From: Hydrogenimonas cancrithermarum
Lineage (GTDB): Bacteria; Campylobacterota; Campylobacteria; Campylobacterales; Hydrogenimonadaceae
Assembly (NCBI RefSeq): GCF_030296055.1
Contig: NZ_AP027370.1
Coordinates: forward strand, 1,848,501-1,912,500
DNA: 64,000 bases
Direction of reading: 5' to 3'
The translations under genes and the position numbers were made by a program. Below are positions 35,442-43,799 of the stretch, piece by piece. The first letter of the stretch is position 1. The number at the start of each line of letters is the position of its first letter. The notes under the pieces were generated by a model, which saw nothing but the letters and a program-made list of their open reading frames with translations, had not been told where the DNA came from and did not search any database.

Positions 35442-36766
35442 AACGACGTACATTTTTGAAAACGAGTCTGAGTTTGGCGGCGATCGCCGGCCTGAATCCC
35501 TCTTTGTTCGCGGAGACAGGGGTACCCTTGCCGCTGGAAGCGGTCGATTTCGATGCAGGTTCGGATGCCCAGACCATCGTCATCTACCTGATGGGCGGAA
35601 TGGGCGATATCATCGGCAATATGACCAATTTCGACCAGATCGTCGATGAAAATCTTTCGCAGATTGCTTATCCGATGGACAAGTTCACGAAAACGGCCGA
35701 CGGATTCTGGCGCGAAGCGGGCGGAGAGTATATCCAGTCGATGCTCGACGAGGGGAATCTGACGGTATTCAGGACATGCGAACAGACGGACGTTCTCAAA
35801 GCGCACAAGCTCAACCAGGTGCGTTTCATGCACGGCAACGACCAGGGGTATGAATCGGGAATCGTAACGACATTGATGCATGTGCTCGGCCGCTTCAATG
35901 CCGTGCCGGAAGATGCCTTCATGACCAACGTCTCTTTCGTCGACAGCAATTTTGAACTGCTGACCGACAATGCCGTCTCTTCCGGGCTCCCTTCCCATCT
36001 CAAACCGGTCTCTTTCGGCCTCTCGGTCAAAAACCCATTCGCGAGAAAAGCGGGCCTTCTCTATCAGGACGACGATTTGCTCGACAGGCTCAGCTTCGAG
36101 ATGAACGCGAGAGCGGGAAACAACGCCAAAATCGGCCGAATGTTCTCTTCGAGAGAGGATCTCGAAGCGTTTATGGAAAATCTGGCTTCCTCTTCGCTTC
36201 CTTCCGGTATCGACTATACGATCGGGGGAACCTACGACAAGTTCAATTTTGGAAAACAGCTCGAAGTCGCGATGCGGATACTCGTGGAAAACCCCGATAC
36301 GAAAGTGGTTTCGATGACGACGGAGTCGTGGGACGACCATTCGAACGCGATCGCCCAGCATACCGACAGAGGCTACCACCTCTTCAGGGCGGTCCATATG
36401 GCGATGGAGCACGCCAAAGCGCTGGGCAACGAGAACATCAACATCGTTCTCTTCGGAGATTTCGGACGCAATCTGAACATCAACAGTGCCTACGGATGGG
36501 ACCACGGGAACAACCAGTGCGTCTATTTCATCGGTGGGAAAAAACATTTCAACCATCGGGGTATCGTAGGAGAGACGGTGCTGGACGAGACCATGCTCTC
36601 GATGGGAAGGATCTACACCACGCCGGCACCGGGATCCTACAAGTTCGAACCCTACGCCATCGCTTCCACGCTATACAAACTTTACGGCGTCAAAAACCCG
36701 GAAGTGCTTACAGGCGGCAGAAAAGCGATAGGGGACGAGCTGGATGTTCCCTTTTTGAAAGGGTGA
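35438..36766 (+). CDS. Tat-exported DUF1501-family protein, cassette B
   Basis: 442 residues; starts inside the lipoprotein stop (ATGA). Twin-arginine signal MKRRTFLKTSLSLAAIAGL, then IVIYLMGGMGDIIGN, TTESWDDHSNA and LFGDFGRNLNINS with GWDHGNNQ, the DUF1501 landmarks. The two copies share all these blocks, so both are probably active. A strong hairpin follows the stop codon. DUF1501 belongs to the alkaline-phosphatase-like fold by family knowledge, but the substrate has not been settled; a role on envelope or polysaccharide is inferred only from the neighbourhood. Confidence 0.83.
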   Translation: MKRRTFLKTSLSLAAIAGLNPSLFAETGVPLPLEAVDFDAGSDAQTIVIYLMGGMGDIIGNMTNFDQIVDENLSQIAYPMDKFTKTADGFWREAGGEYIQSMLDEGNLTVFRTCEQTDVLKAHKLNQVRFMHGNDQGYESGIVTTLMHVLGRFNAVPEDAFMTNVSFVDSNFELLTDNAVSSGLPSHLKPVSFGLSVKNPFARKAGLLYQDDDLLDRLSFEMNARAGNNAKIGRMFSSREDLEAFMENLASSSLPSGIDYTIGGTYDKFNFGKQLEVAMRILVENPDTKVVSMTTESWDDHSNAIAQHTDRGYHLFRAVHMAMEHAKALGNENINIVLFGDFGRNLNINSAYGWDHGNNQCVYFIGGKKHFNHRGIVGETVLDETMLSMGRIYTTPAPGSYKFEPYAIASTLYKLYGVKNPEVLTGGRKAIGDELDVPFLKG

Positions 36767-36767
36767 C

Positions 36768-36800
36768 GTTTGCCGTGTTCCGCTTTGGAGCACGGCAAAC
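36768..36800. terminator. Strong stem-loop after the DUF1501 gene
   Basis: GTTTGCCGTG and CACGGCAAAC form a perfect 10-base stem, with an inner TCC/GGA pair around the loop GCTTT. It starts two bases after the stop. No T run follows on the plus strand, so it may stabilise the 3' end or terminate inefficiently. Confidence 0.55.
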
Positions 36801-36883
36801 CTTCATCGCAACTTCATCAATACCTGCGAATTCAAAGACAAAACAAATACTGAAAAATCGATTCAAAATCATAAAAACGCCTC

Positions 36884-37900
36884 TTACCGCTTTACCTTCT
36901 TTCTGCGTTTTATCCTCTGGTCGAAAAGATTCAAGAAAATAAAAAAGAGTATGCCGAATAGAATGAGGGATAGAAAATTGTCCGAATGTCTGAGCTGCAC
37001 GCCGATGATGGTAAAGGCTATCTGTATATAGACGAGCAGGATGGTCGTGTAGGGAACGTCTTCGTATCGGTTGTAGAGAATGTGGTGCATATGTGTCTTG
37101 TCCGCGGAGAAGGGGGAGAGGCCGCGCTGTATTCTTCTTGTCATCACGATAAAGGTATCCAGAACCGGCAGGACGACGATGAACAAAACGGCGGTGGGCT
37201 CGATGAACTCCATGGCTCGAACTGCCAGGATCGAAATGACGAATCCGAGTGTCAGGGAGCCGCTGTCGCCCATGAAGACCTTCGCCGGATGCCAGTTGAA
37301 AATCAAAAAAGCCGCGACGGCGGCCATGAAGACGGATGAAAGCATGATCATGAGCTCGTCGTGGTTGACATAGCCGATCCACAAAAACGCCCCCATCATC
37401 ACCATGGAGATCATACCAGCGAGCCCGTCGAGCCCGTCGGTGAGGTTCAATGCATTAGTGAAGCCCGCCATGGCGAAGATGGTAAAAGGGACCGCGATGT
37501 AGAGAGGAAGATCGATCTTGAACCCCATATAGTTGCCAAGCGTTTTGATATAGAGGTCATTGACACACAGGAGCATGATGGCGAGGATAATGAAGAGGAA
37601 TTTCAGTTTTGGAGAGAGCCCTTTGCGATCGTCCAGAAGGCCGGCTGCAAATACGATGGCAACAGCCGCATAGACATAGTAGTATTGTTGCAAGTGGTTG
37701 ATGTTCCAAAGAAGGGCTACGAGAGAGATAACGAGCGAGACGCCGACGAAACATATGCCCGCCCCACGCGGTATGGGGGAGGTGTGCATACTGCGTTCAT
37801 TCGGAGCGTCTATGAATCCCAACCGGGGTGCGGATTTGATGAAAACCGCAATGCATAAAATCGTCGCGACAAAAGTTACAAGCATCAAAACGAATATCAT
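36884..37900 (-). CDS. WecA/MraY-family undecaprenyl-phosphate sugar-1-P transferase
   Basis: The 338-residue polytopic protein (about ten to eleven helices) has the GT4 phosphotransferase motifs: DDRKGLSPKLKF (Mg-binding DD), NALNLTDGLDGLA, FMGDSGSLTLG and the cytoplasmic HMHH motif. The HMHH loop and lack of MurNAc-pentapeptide features favour WecA over MraY. It would start lipid-linked glycan assembly by loading a HexNAc-1-phosphate. It stands alone on the minus strand, divergent from the small secreted protein, at the edge of the glycan region. Confidence 0.9.
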   Translation of the reverse strand: MIFVLMLVTFVATILCIAVFIKSAPRLGFIDAPNERSMHTSPIPRGAGICFVGVSLVISLVALLWNINHLQQYYYVYAAVAIVFAAGLLDDRKGLSPKLKFLFIILAIMLLCVNDLYIKTLGNYMGFKIDLPLYIAVPFTIFAMAGFTNALNLTDGLDGLAGMISMVMMGAFLWIGYVNHDELMIMLSSVFMAAVAAFLIFNWHPAKVFMGDSGSLTLGFVISILAVRAMEFIEPTAVLFIVVLPVLDTFIVMTRRIQRGLSPFSADKTHMHHILYNRYEDVPYTTILLVYIQIAFTIIGVQLRHSDNFLSLILFGILFFIFLNLFDQRIKRRKKVKR

Positions 37901-37986
37901 GAAATAGATGTGTCCTTCGTGTAAACAGAATCTTTATAATTATTGTTGTATCATATTAACGAAAAACAAATTTGAAAGAGATTAAC

Positions 37987-38319
37987 ATGAAAAGAGTGTT
38001 TTTGATTATTTTGGCGGTTGGGCTGAGTGCGCTTCATGCAGACAGGATCAAGAGTACGACGGTGGCTTGTCCCACCGTCGAGATACTCGAAGGGCTTGAA
38101 AAGAGCGATGCCGATTTCAAGGAGAAAAATTTCTACATCATGCAGCAGGGGTGTGTCGTTCTGACGCCGAAGGACAAGATTCACGTCCTCTCTCCGGATG
38201 CTTCATGCTGCGGAAAATATCTTCGCATTTCCATCGACCGGACGAACGACATCATGTATGTCAACAAGTACGATGTCTTCGTGGAGCAGGGTGGAACGAA
38301 AAATATTTTACGATTCTAA
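37987..38319 (+). CDS. Small secreted protein, unknown function
   Basis: ATG at 37987 follows GAAAGAGA; an ATG five codons earlier would put charged residues before the signal. The 110-residue product begins MKRVFLIILAVGLSALHA, a Sec signal peptide, then has four cysteines (ACP, QGC, SCC) that could form disulfides in the periplasm. I do not recognise the family. Its last 12 bases overlap the convergent TcdA-like gene. Confidence 0.72.
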   Translation: MKRVFLIILAVGLSALHADRIKSTTVACPTVEILEGLEKSDADFKEKNFYIMQQGCVVLTPKDKIHVLSPDASCCGKYLRISIDRTNDIMYVNKYDVFVEQGGTKNILRF

Positions 38320-38943
38320 CAGCTTCCGAACGGCCGCGGAACACATGGCGAGACCGAAAGCTCCGGTGACGCCGACGAAACTTCCTTTGCTCGTACATTT
38401 CGGTGTTTCCGGGCTGAAGAGGGCTGGGTAGTCACCTTCGAAGCCGCTCTTTTTGAGTTCGTATCGGATCTTTCTGGCGAAGGGGTCGCCGTGGGTTTTC
38501 CAGATGGATGCGATCTCGATTTTGGTCGGGTCGAGTTTTCTGGCACCTCCTGTCGCGCTGATGAGTTTGGGCCACACCTTGTGTGCCAGTGCGATCTTGG
38601 CGCGGATGTCGTCGATGGCGTCGAGCACCAGGTCGTAGGGTTCGAAATCGAAACGTTCGATCCACTCGGCGTCGATTTTCGCTTCGATCGGCGTGACGGT
38701 CGGGTAGAGCTCGGCCAGACGCCGGACTTTGACGGCACCGACCGCTTCGCTGCCGATCTGGCGGTTTTGGTTGGTGATGTCGTACGTGTCGAAGTCGACG
38801 ATCGTGACATCCTCTACGCCGCTGCGAAAGAGACAGTCGAGGCAGAAGCTTCCGACACCGCCCGCGCCGAGCAGTAGGATTTTCGCTCGACGAAGTTTTT
38901 CGAAATCTTCACCCATCAGCGTTCGGCAGCGCTCGAATTTCAT
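38308..38943 (-). CDS. ThiF/MoeB/HesA-family protein, TcdA-like
   Basis: ATG at 38943 overlaps the surE stop (ATGA). The 211-residue protein has the ATP-binding ILLLGAGGVGSFCLDCL, VDFDTYDITNQNRQIGS with the adenylation Arg/Asp, and VLDAIDDIRAKIAL, as in TcdA (CsdL), which converts t6A to ct6A in tRNA. It is about 55 residues shorter than E. coli TcdA at the C-terminus and keeps the final GSFVGVTGAFGLAM helix. A different small ThiF-like adenylating activity is possible. The ThiF-surE pairing resembles the arrangement I recall in Campylobacter. Confidence 0.82.
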   Translation of the reverse strand: MKFERCRTLMGEDFEKLRRAKILLLGAGGVGSFCLDCLFRSGVEDVTIVDFDTYDITNQNRQIGSEAVGAVKVRRLAELYPTVTPIEAKIDAEWIERFDFEPYDLVLDAIDDIRAKIALAHKVWPKLISATGGARKLDPTKIEIASIWKTHGDPFARKIRYELKKSGFEGDYPALFSPETPKCTSKGSFVGVTGAFGLAMCSAAVRKLLES

Positions 38944-39719
38944 AGCCACGCTCTCAGGCGGTCGATATCTTCGTAGCTCGTGAGGTCGAGCTGCACCGGA
39001 GTGATGGAGACGCAGTCCGCTTTGATCGCTTCGAAGTCACAGAGCTCTCTTTCGTCCGGAACCCACTCGAGCGGGTGGAGTCCAAGCCAGTAGTACTCTT
39101 CACCGCGCGGGTTGCGGTGCAGTTGGGCGTCGTTGCCGTAGAGCCGATACCCCGCTTTGGTGATTTTGTACCCTTTGCAATCTTTGGGCTGGATGGGTGG
39201 CACATTGACGTTCAGAAAACGGCGCTCGCCCAGTGGAAACCCCTCTTCGAGAATCTTTTTGCAGATGGTATAAGCCGCCTCTTTCGCCAGTTCGAAGCCG
39301 AGTTCGTCGATGTTCTGGCAGCGGCTTCGGCACACTTGGCTGATGGCGATGCCCGGAATCCCCTGCAGTACCGCTTCCATCGCCGCGCTCGCGGTACCGC
39401 TGTAGGTGATGTCCTCGCCCATGTTGGCTCCTTTGTTGATGCCGCTGACGACCAGGTCGGGCTGGCGCTCTTCGTCGAAAAGGGCGTATTTGCTCAAGTA
39501 GACGCAGTCGGTCGGCGTGCCGTCGTCGAGTTTGAAGAAATCGTCGTCGATCTCGATGAAGCGAAGGGGCCGCGTCAGTGTGAGGCTGTGGCCGCAGGCC
39601 GATTTTTCGAGCGTCGGTGCGACGACGGTGACGTGGCCCAGCGGGCGGAGCGCCTCGACGAGTGCATGAAGCCCCGGCGATTCGAAGCCGTCGTCGTTGG
39701 TAACAAGGATACGTTTCAT
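38940..39719 (-). CDS. surE: 5'/3'-nucleotidase SurE
   Basis: The ATG at 39719 gives MKRILVTNDDGFESPG, the invariant SurE start (metal ligands D9, D10); another ATG sits one codon upstream. The 259-residue length is typical. Other family motifs present: DGTPTDCV, VVSGINKGANMGEDITYSGTASAA (nucleotide/phosphate loop). It hydrolyses nucleoside monophosphates. It is the first gene of a two-gene minus-strand unit with the TcdA-like gene and diverges from the thioredoxin-NHL gene. Confidence 0.95.
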   Translation of the reverse strand: MKRILVTNDDGFESPGLHALVEALRPLGHVTVVAPTLEKSACGHSLTLTRPLRFIEIDDDFFKLDDGTPTDCVYLSKYALFDEERQPDLVVSGINKGANMGEDITYSGTASAAMEAVLQGIPGIAISQVCRSRCQNIDELGFELAKEAAYTICKKILEEGFPLGERRFLNVNVPPIQPKDCKGYKITKAGYRLYGNDAQLHRNPRGEEYYWLGLHPLEWVPDERELCDFEAIKADCVSITPVQLDLTSYEDIDRLRAWL

Positions 39720-39762
39720 CATGATGGTATGGGTGCTCCGGAAATTTTTTCGCAAATTATAT

Positions 39763-39768
39763 TATAAT
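39763..39768 (+). promoter_or_regulatory. -10 element (TATAAT) very close to a start codon
   Basis: TATAAT ends nine bases before the ATG at 39778, and no Shine-Dalgarno sequence lies between them, so the transcript may be leaderless or nearly so. Confidence 0.5.
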
Positions 39769-39777
39769 TGGGCCGCA

Positions 39778-41097
39778 ATGGATACCCCAAAAAGAAAAGT
39801 TCCGATTCGTACGCCGTCGCTTGAAGGGCTTCGGTGTGTCGTATCGGGAAACGATATCGAAACCTTCTGTGCCGGCCGGTTCTCAGTGCTGCACTTTTTT
39901 ACCGGAGGCTGCATCAACTGTCTTCACGTGCTCAAGGAGCTGAAACGGAGCGAGTTGCCTGAAGGTATCGCTCTCGTCGGCATCCATACAGGAAAGTTCG
40001 CCAGAGAGAAAGAGGATGGCTGGATATCGGAGCTGATCGCCCGACAGGGTATCTCTCATCCCGTCGTCAACGATGCCGATGGCGGTGGCGGGCTTTGGGA
40101 CGGCTTTGCGGTGCGGGCGTGGCCGACCCTGGTACTCGTTTCGCCTGACGGCTACGAAGTGGCACGCGTAAGCGGAGAGGGGCGTGTGACGGAACTGATA
40201 GAGGCCTATGACGGCAGAGCCGGAGGCGACGAAGCGGAGGCGACGACGGTGATGCCAAGCGAAGCGGGTGCGAGTGGACGCGCTTTTTCCAAAATATTTG
40301 CCGACGAAACGCATCTGTATATTTCCGATACTGGCCGGAACACGGTCCATATCTGCACGCTCGAGGGGCGTATCGTCGAAACGCTCGAGGGGTTCGAAGA
40401 ACCGCAGGGGCTCTTCGCCAAAGATGGCAGGCTCTATGTCGCCGACAGGGCGGCTGGCGCGGTGGTCGTCGTCGACCTCGAGACAATGGAGAAAAAAGTG
40501 CTCGCAAAGGGGCTCCGTTCGCCGTGGGGCGTGACGGGCAACGACGAGGGGTTACAGGTCGCCGTGGCTGGGGCGCACCAGATCTGGCAGGTGAGGTACG
40601 ACGGCCGCGGCCTGGGCGTGATGGCCGGCATCGGTGCGGAGGGGATCCGTGACGGAAAGATGCGAAGCGACGCCCTCTTCGCGCAGCCGACCGATCTCGA
40701 CTGGCTGGACGATGTGCTCTACGTCGTCGACGCGGAGGGGAGTGCCCTGCGCGCGATCGAAAACAAAGAGGTCAAAACTCCGATCGGATGGGATCTCTTC
40801 ACCTATGGCGACCGTGACGGTATCGGCGAAGAGGTTCGGATCCAGCATCCGGAGGGGCTCTGTGCAGGTATCGGCGGTTGTGGGAATCACCGCATCTTCC
40901 TTTGCGACACCTATAACGACAAAGTGAAAGTGTACGATCCGCTGAACGGCCGCGTGACGACGCTGATCGAAGGGCTGCACCTGCCCACCGGTATCTGCAA
41001 GTCGGGCTGTTTTCTCTATGTGACGGAGTCGGGACGCGATACGATTGTGCGTTTCGATATTTCATCGATGCAATACGAAAGGATCGAAATCGAATGA
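39778..41097 (+). CDS. Thioredoxin-like/NHL-repeat protein (NHLRC2-like architecture)
   Basis: ATG at 39778; a frame extension to 39697 runs through the surE start region and is unlikely. The 439-residue protein has an N-terminal thioredoxin fold with the redox motif C45-I-N-C48 (FTGGCINCLH) and FAVRAWPTLVLV with the cis-proline. From about residue 150 there are NHL repeats forming a beta-propeller (THLYISDTGRNTVHICTLEG, RLYVADRAAG, HRIFLCDTYNDKVKVYD). No signal peptide is visible, so it is probably cytoplasmic. The substrate is unknown. It overlaps lpxB by ATGA. Confidence 0.87.
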   Translation: MDTPKRKVPIRTPSLEGLRCVVSGNDIETFCAGRFSVLHFFTGGCINCLHVLKELKRSELPEGIALVGIHTGKFAREKEDGWISELIARQGISHPVVNDADGGGGLWDGFAVRAWPTLVLVSPDGYEVARVSGEGRVTELIEAYDGRAGGDEAEATTVMPSEAGASGRAFSKIFADETHLYISDTGRNTVHICTLEGRIVETLEGFEEPQGLFAKDGRLYVADRAAGAVVVVDLETMEKKVLAKGLRSPWGVTGNDEGLQVAVAGAHQIWQVRYDGRGLGVMAGIGAEGIRDGKMRSDALFAQPTDLDWLDDVLYVVDAEGSALRAIENKEVKTPIGWDLFTYGDRDGIGEEVRIQHPEGLCAGIGGCGNHRIFLCDTYNDKVKVYDPLNGRVTTLIEGLHLPTGICKSGCFLYVTESGRDTIVRFDISSMQYERIEIE

Positions 41098-42125
41098 GAC
41101 TGCTTGTGAGTGCGCTGGAACCGTCGGCCAATCTCCATCTGAAGTATCTGCTCGAGGAGCTGGAAGGTGTGGAGATCGCCGGAATTTTCGATCGGAGCCT
41201 GGGGGAACCGCTCTACGGGATGGATGAGTTCTCGGTGATGGGGATCGTCGATGTACTGGCGAAATATTTCAAAGGCAAAGAGGCGGTGGCGGAGATGGTG
41301 TCGTTGTCCGGAAACTGTGACAAGGTTCTTCTCATCGACGCACCGGCATTCAACATCCCGCTGGCAAAGGCGATCAAAGAGAGATATCCAAAGAAAGAGA
41401 TTGTCTACTACATTCTTCCCAAAGTGTGGGCATGGAAAAGGAAACGGGCCGAAAAGGTGGAGCGCTACTGCGACCGGCTCGCTTCGATCTTCCCTTTCGA
41501 GAGGCAGTTTTACCGCCGTGCCGAGTATGTTGGCAACCCGCTGCTCGATGAGATTCATCTCACGCGACATCCCAGTGAAGAGAGTGAAACGATCGCCTTT
41601 CTGCCCGGGAGCCGAAAAAGCGAGATTACGCGGTTGATGCCCGTTTTCAAAGCGACGGCGGAGGCACTTCCGGAGCGTCGGAAGCTGCTGGTGGTTCCCT
41701 CTTTCATCGCACCCGAAAAGGTCGAAGCGTGGTATGGCGATATCCGCAGTTTCGAAGTGGTTCACGATACCCATGAAGCGGTGGCACAGAGCCACTTCGC
41801 TTTTGTCTGCAGCGGTACGGCGACCCTGGAGACGGCACTTATCGGCACGCCTTTCGTACTGGTCTACAAAGCGCGCACGCTCGACTACAAAGTCGGCCGC
41901 TTTTTCGTCAAACTTCCGCATGTGGGACTGGCCAACATTATCATGGATTTCGAAGGTAAAAGCCCCGTCCATCCTGAAATTTTCCAAGATGATGTCAACC
42001 CGGAAAAGCTTTTGGAGTTGTATGAAACGATGGACCGCTCCCGTTTTGATGAAAAGAGCCAAGAACTTCGGGCGATCCTGGCGCATGGAAGTGCAAAGAG
42101 GGTGGGGGAGATGATAGCCCAATAG
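41094..42125 (+). CDS. lpxB: Lipid-A-disaccharide synthase
   Basis: The 343-residue protein begins MRLLVSALEPSANLHL (the LpxB SxxEPSxxxH motif), then LLIDAPAFNIPLAKAIK, YYILPKVWAWKRKRA and the UDP-binding FVCSGTATLETALIGTPFV. It condenses UDP-diacylglucosamine with lipid X in lipid A synthesis. It is slightly shorter than the E. coli enzyme, as in other Campylobacterota. lpxB next to greA is also the order I recall from Helicobacter and Campylobacter. Its stop codon lies inside the first unit of a heptad repeat array. Confidence 0.95.
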   Translation: MRLLVSALEPSANLHLKYLLEELEGVEIAGIFDRSLGEPLYGMDEFSVMGIVDVLAKYFKGKEAVAEMVSLSGNCDKVLLIDAPAFNIPLAKAIKERYPKKEIVYYILPKVWAWKRKRAEKVERYCDRLASIFPFERQFYRRAEYVGNPLLDEIHLTRHPSEESETIAFLPGSRKSEITRLMPVFKATAEALPERRKLLVVPSFIAPEKVEAWYGDIRSFEVVHDTHEAVAQSHFAFVCSGTATLETALIGTPFVLVYKARTLDYKVGRFFVKLPHVGLANIIMDFEGKSPVHPEIFQDDVNPEKLLELYETMDRSRFDEKSQELRAILAHGSAKRVGEMIAQ

Positions 42126-42209
42126 CCGCAAACCGACAGTCGATGGCCAAAAATCGTCGCTTCTTCGAAAAAAGTTGCGGCTTGCGGCTGAAAAGTTGCG
42201 GCTAAAAAG
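42115..42209. repeat. Heptad repeat array between lpxB and greA
   Basis: Reading from 42115 in sevens gives ATAGCCC, AATAGCC, GCAAACC, GACAGTC, GATGGCC, and after a less regular stretch, from 42175, TTGCGGC, TTGCGGC, TGAAAAG, TTGCGGC, TAAAAAG. The first part shares units with the array at 49463-49518. It fills most of the 118-base gap and directly abuts the greA -10 box. Confidence 0.75.
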
Positions 42210-42210
42210 C

Positions 42211-42216
42211 TATAAT
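42211..42216 (+). promoter_or_regulatory. -10 element (TATAAT) for greA
   Basis: TATAAT lies 27 bases before the greA ATG, immediately after the heptad array; GGAGAG provides the ribosome site. Confidence 0.6.
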
Positions 42217-42243
42217 AAACGAAAAAAGTTTGGAGAGAAACGT

Positions 42244-42735
42244 ATGCAAAAAGAGCCGATGACAGAGTATGGTTATAAAAAACTGAGCGAGGAGCTCGAA
42301 TATCTCAAGTCCGAAGCACGCCCCGCAATCGCGAAAGAGATCGAAAAGGCGCGTGAACTCGGCGATTTGAAAGAGAATGCGGAGTACCATGCTGCCAAAG
42401 AGAAGCAGGGAATGATGGAGGCGCGTATCGCGGAGCTCGAAGATATTCTCGGACGTGCGCAGGTGGTCGACCCGGCGACATTCGAGCACAAACGCGTCAG
42501 TTTCGGATCGACCGTTACGCTGATCGATCTCGATACCGACGAAGAGCTGACCTATACGATCGTGGGAGCGAGTGAAGCGAATCCCGACAAGGGGCTCATC
42601 TCCTACCATTCGCCGCTGTCACGCCAGCTGATCGGCAAAGAGCCGGGTGACGAGGTGCGCGTGAAGTTGCCGGGAGGAGAAAAGGAGTACGAGGTGGAGC
42701 AGGTCTGTTACAAAGATATCTGCTTCGGAGTCTGA
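42244..42735 (+). CDS. greA: Transcription elongation factor GreA
   Basis: ATG at 42244 follows GGAGAG; the frame reads upstream through the repeat array but without a start signal. The 163-residue product has the N-terminal coiled coil with tip motif AKEIEKARELGDLKENAEYHAA (acidic residues D and E reach the RNA polymerase active site) and the C-terminal FKBP-like domain ending GEKEYEVEQVCYKD. It rescues backtracked RNA polymerase. Confidence 0.96.
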   Translation: MQKEPMTEYGYKKLSEELEYLKSEARPAIAKEIEKARELGDLKENAEYHAAKEKQGMMEARIAELEDILGRAQVVDPATFEHKRVSFGSTVTLIDLDTDEELTYTIVGASEANPDKGLISYHSPLSRQLIGKEPGDEVRVKLPGGEKEYEVEQVCYKDICFGV

Positions 42736-42738
42736 GCC

Positions 42739-43746
42739 GTGATTCCCGTCGCGATTATCGGTGCCAGCGGATACACCGGACTCGAACTTATCAAAATTCT
42801 CGCAGCTCACCCCGAATTCGAACTGGTCTATGCCGCGACCAGCGAAGGGGAAACGCGTGTCGAACAGCTTCATCCATCCTTGGAAAAAGTGGTGGCGATG
42901 CCGGTCGAAAAGGCGGATGCGGCCGCTGTGGCTGAAGTGGCGCAGATCGCCTTTCTGGCACTGCCGCACAAGACGGCGATGGGGTTTGCCGCACAGTTGC
43001 TGGAGAGGGGTGTCAAGGTGGTCGATCTTTCGGCGGACTACCGCCTGAAGCTGGAAGCCTACGAAGCCCACTACTGCCCCCATATCGACAGAGAACATCT
43101 TCCCGAAGCGGTCTACGGCCTGCCGGAGTTCTACCGCGAAGCGATCAAGACGAGCCGCCTTGTCGCCAACCCCGGCTGCTATCCGACCGCTTCACTGCTC
43201 GGGCTTTTGCCGTTCATCCCCTATATCAAAGCCGACACACCGATCTTCATCGATGCCAAAAGCGGTGTGAGCGGGGCGGGGAAGAAACTTTCGGCCACGA
43301 CCCATTACGTGACGATCAACGAAAATGTGTTTGCCTACAATCCCATCAAACACCGCCACGCACCCGAAATAGCGGAGAAGATCGACGACAAATTCGATAC
43401 GCAAGTACAGGTCAATTTCGTCCCGCACCTGCTACCGGTGACGCGGGGTATGCTCTGCAGCGTCTATATGCAGCTCGAAACCGAGCTCGACCCGGTCGAA
43501 ATATTGGAAGATCTTTACAGGGATGAACCGTTCGTGCGCGTCCGCCACCGACCGGTCGATATCAAAAGTGTCGCAGGCACGAATTTCTGCGATATCTATG
43601 CGACGATGAACGGCACCAGCCTCTTCGTCACTTCGTCCATCGACAATCTTCTCAGGGGTGCGAGCTCCCAGGCTGTCGTCAACGCCAACATTATCAGCGG
43701 GTTCGACGAGACGCTCGGCATTCCGAAATACGCTTACGTTCCGTAA
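42739..43746 (+). CDS. argC: N-acetyl-gamma-glutamyl-phosphate reductase
   Basis: GTG start three bases after the greA stop. The 335-residue protein has the NADP motif GASGYTGLEL (9-18), the active-site cysteine in VANPGCYPTA, and KSGVSGAGKKLS plus HRHAPEI, all typical of ArgC. It makes the semialdehyde in arginine synthesis. No other arg gene is nearby. Confidence 0.96.
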   Translation: MIPVAIIGASGYTGLELIKILAAHPEFELVYAATSEGETRVEQLHPSLEKVVAMPVEKADAAAVAEVAQIAFLALPHKTAMGFAAQLLERGVKVVDLSADYRLKLEAYEAHYCPHIDREHLPEAVYGLPEFYREAIKTSRLVANPGCYPTASLLGLLPFIPYIKADTPIFIDAKSGVSGAGKKLSATTHYVTINENVFAYNPIKHRHAPEIAEKIDDKFDTQVQVNFVPHLLPVTRGMLCSVYMQLETELDPVEILEDLYRDEPFVRVRHRPVDIKSVAGTNFCDIYATMNGTSLFVTSSIDNLLRGASSQAVVNANIISGFDETLGIPKYAYVP

Positions 43747-43752
43747 TTTATA

Positions 43753-43787
43753 GTGAGGAGTGGGAAGTGAGGAGTGGGAAGCGGGGC
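43753..43787. repeat. Heptad tandem repeat between argC and the lpxH-like gene
   Basis: Units GTGAGGA, GTGGGAA, GTGAGGA, GTGGGAA, GCGGGGC follow directly, a 14-base unit repeated twice and built of two related heptads. The array spans the region where the next gene would need its ribosome site, making that start uncertain. Confidence 0.8.
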
Positions 43788-43799
43788 TTTGGTGCTGAG

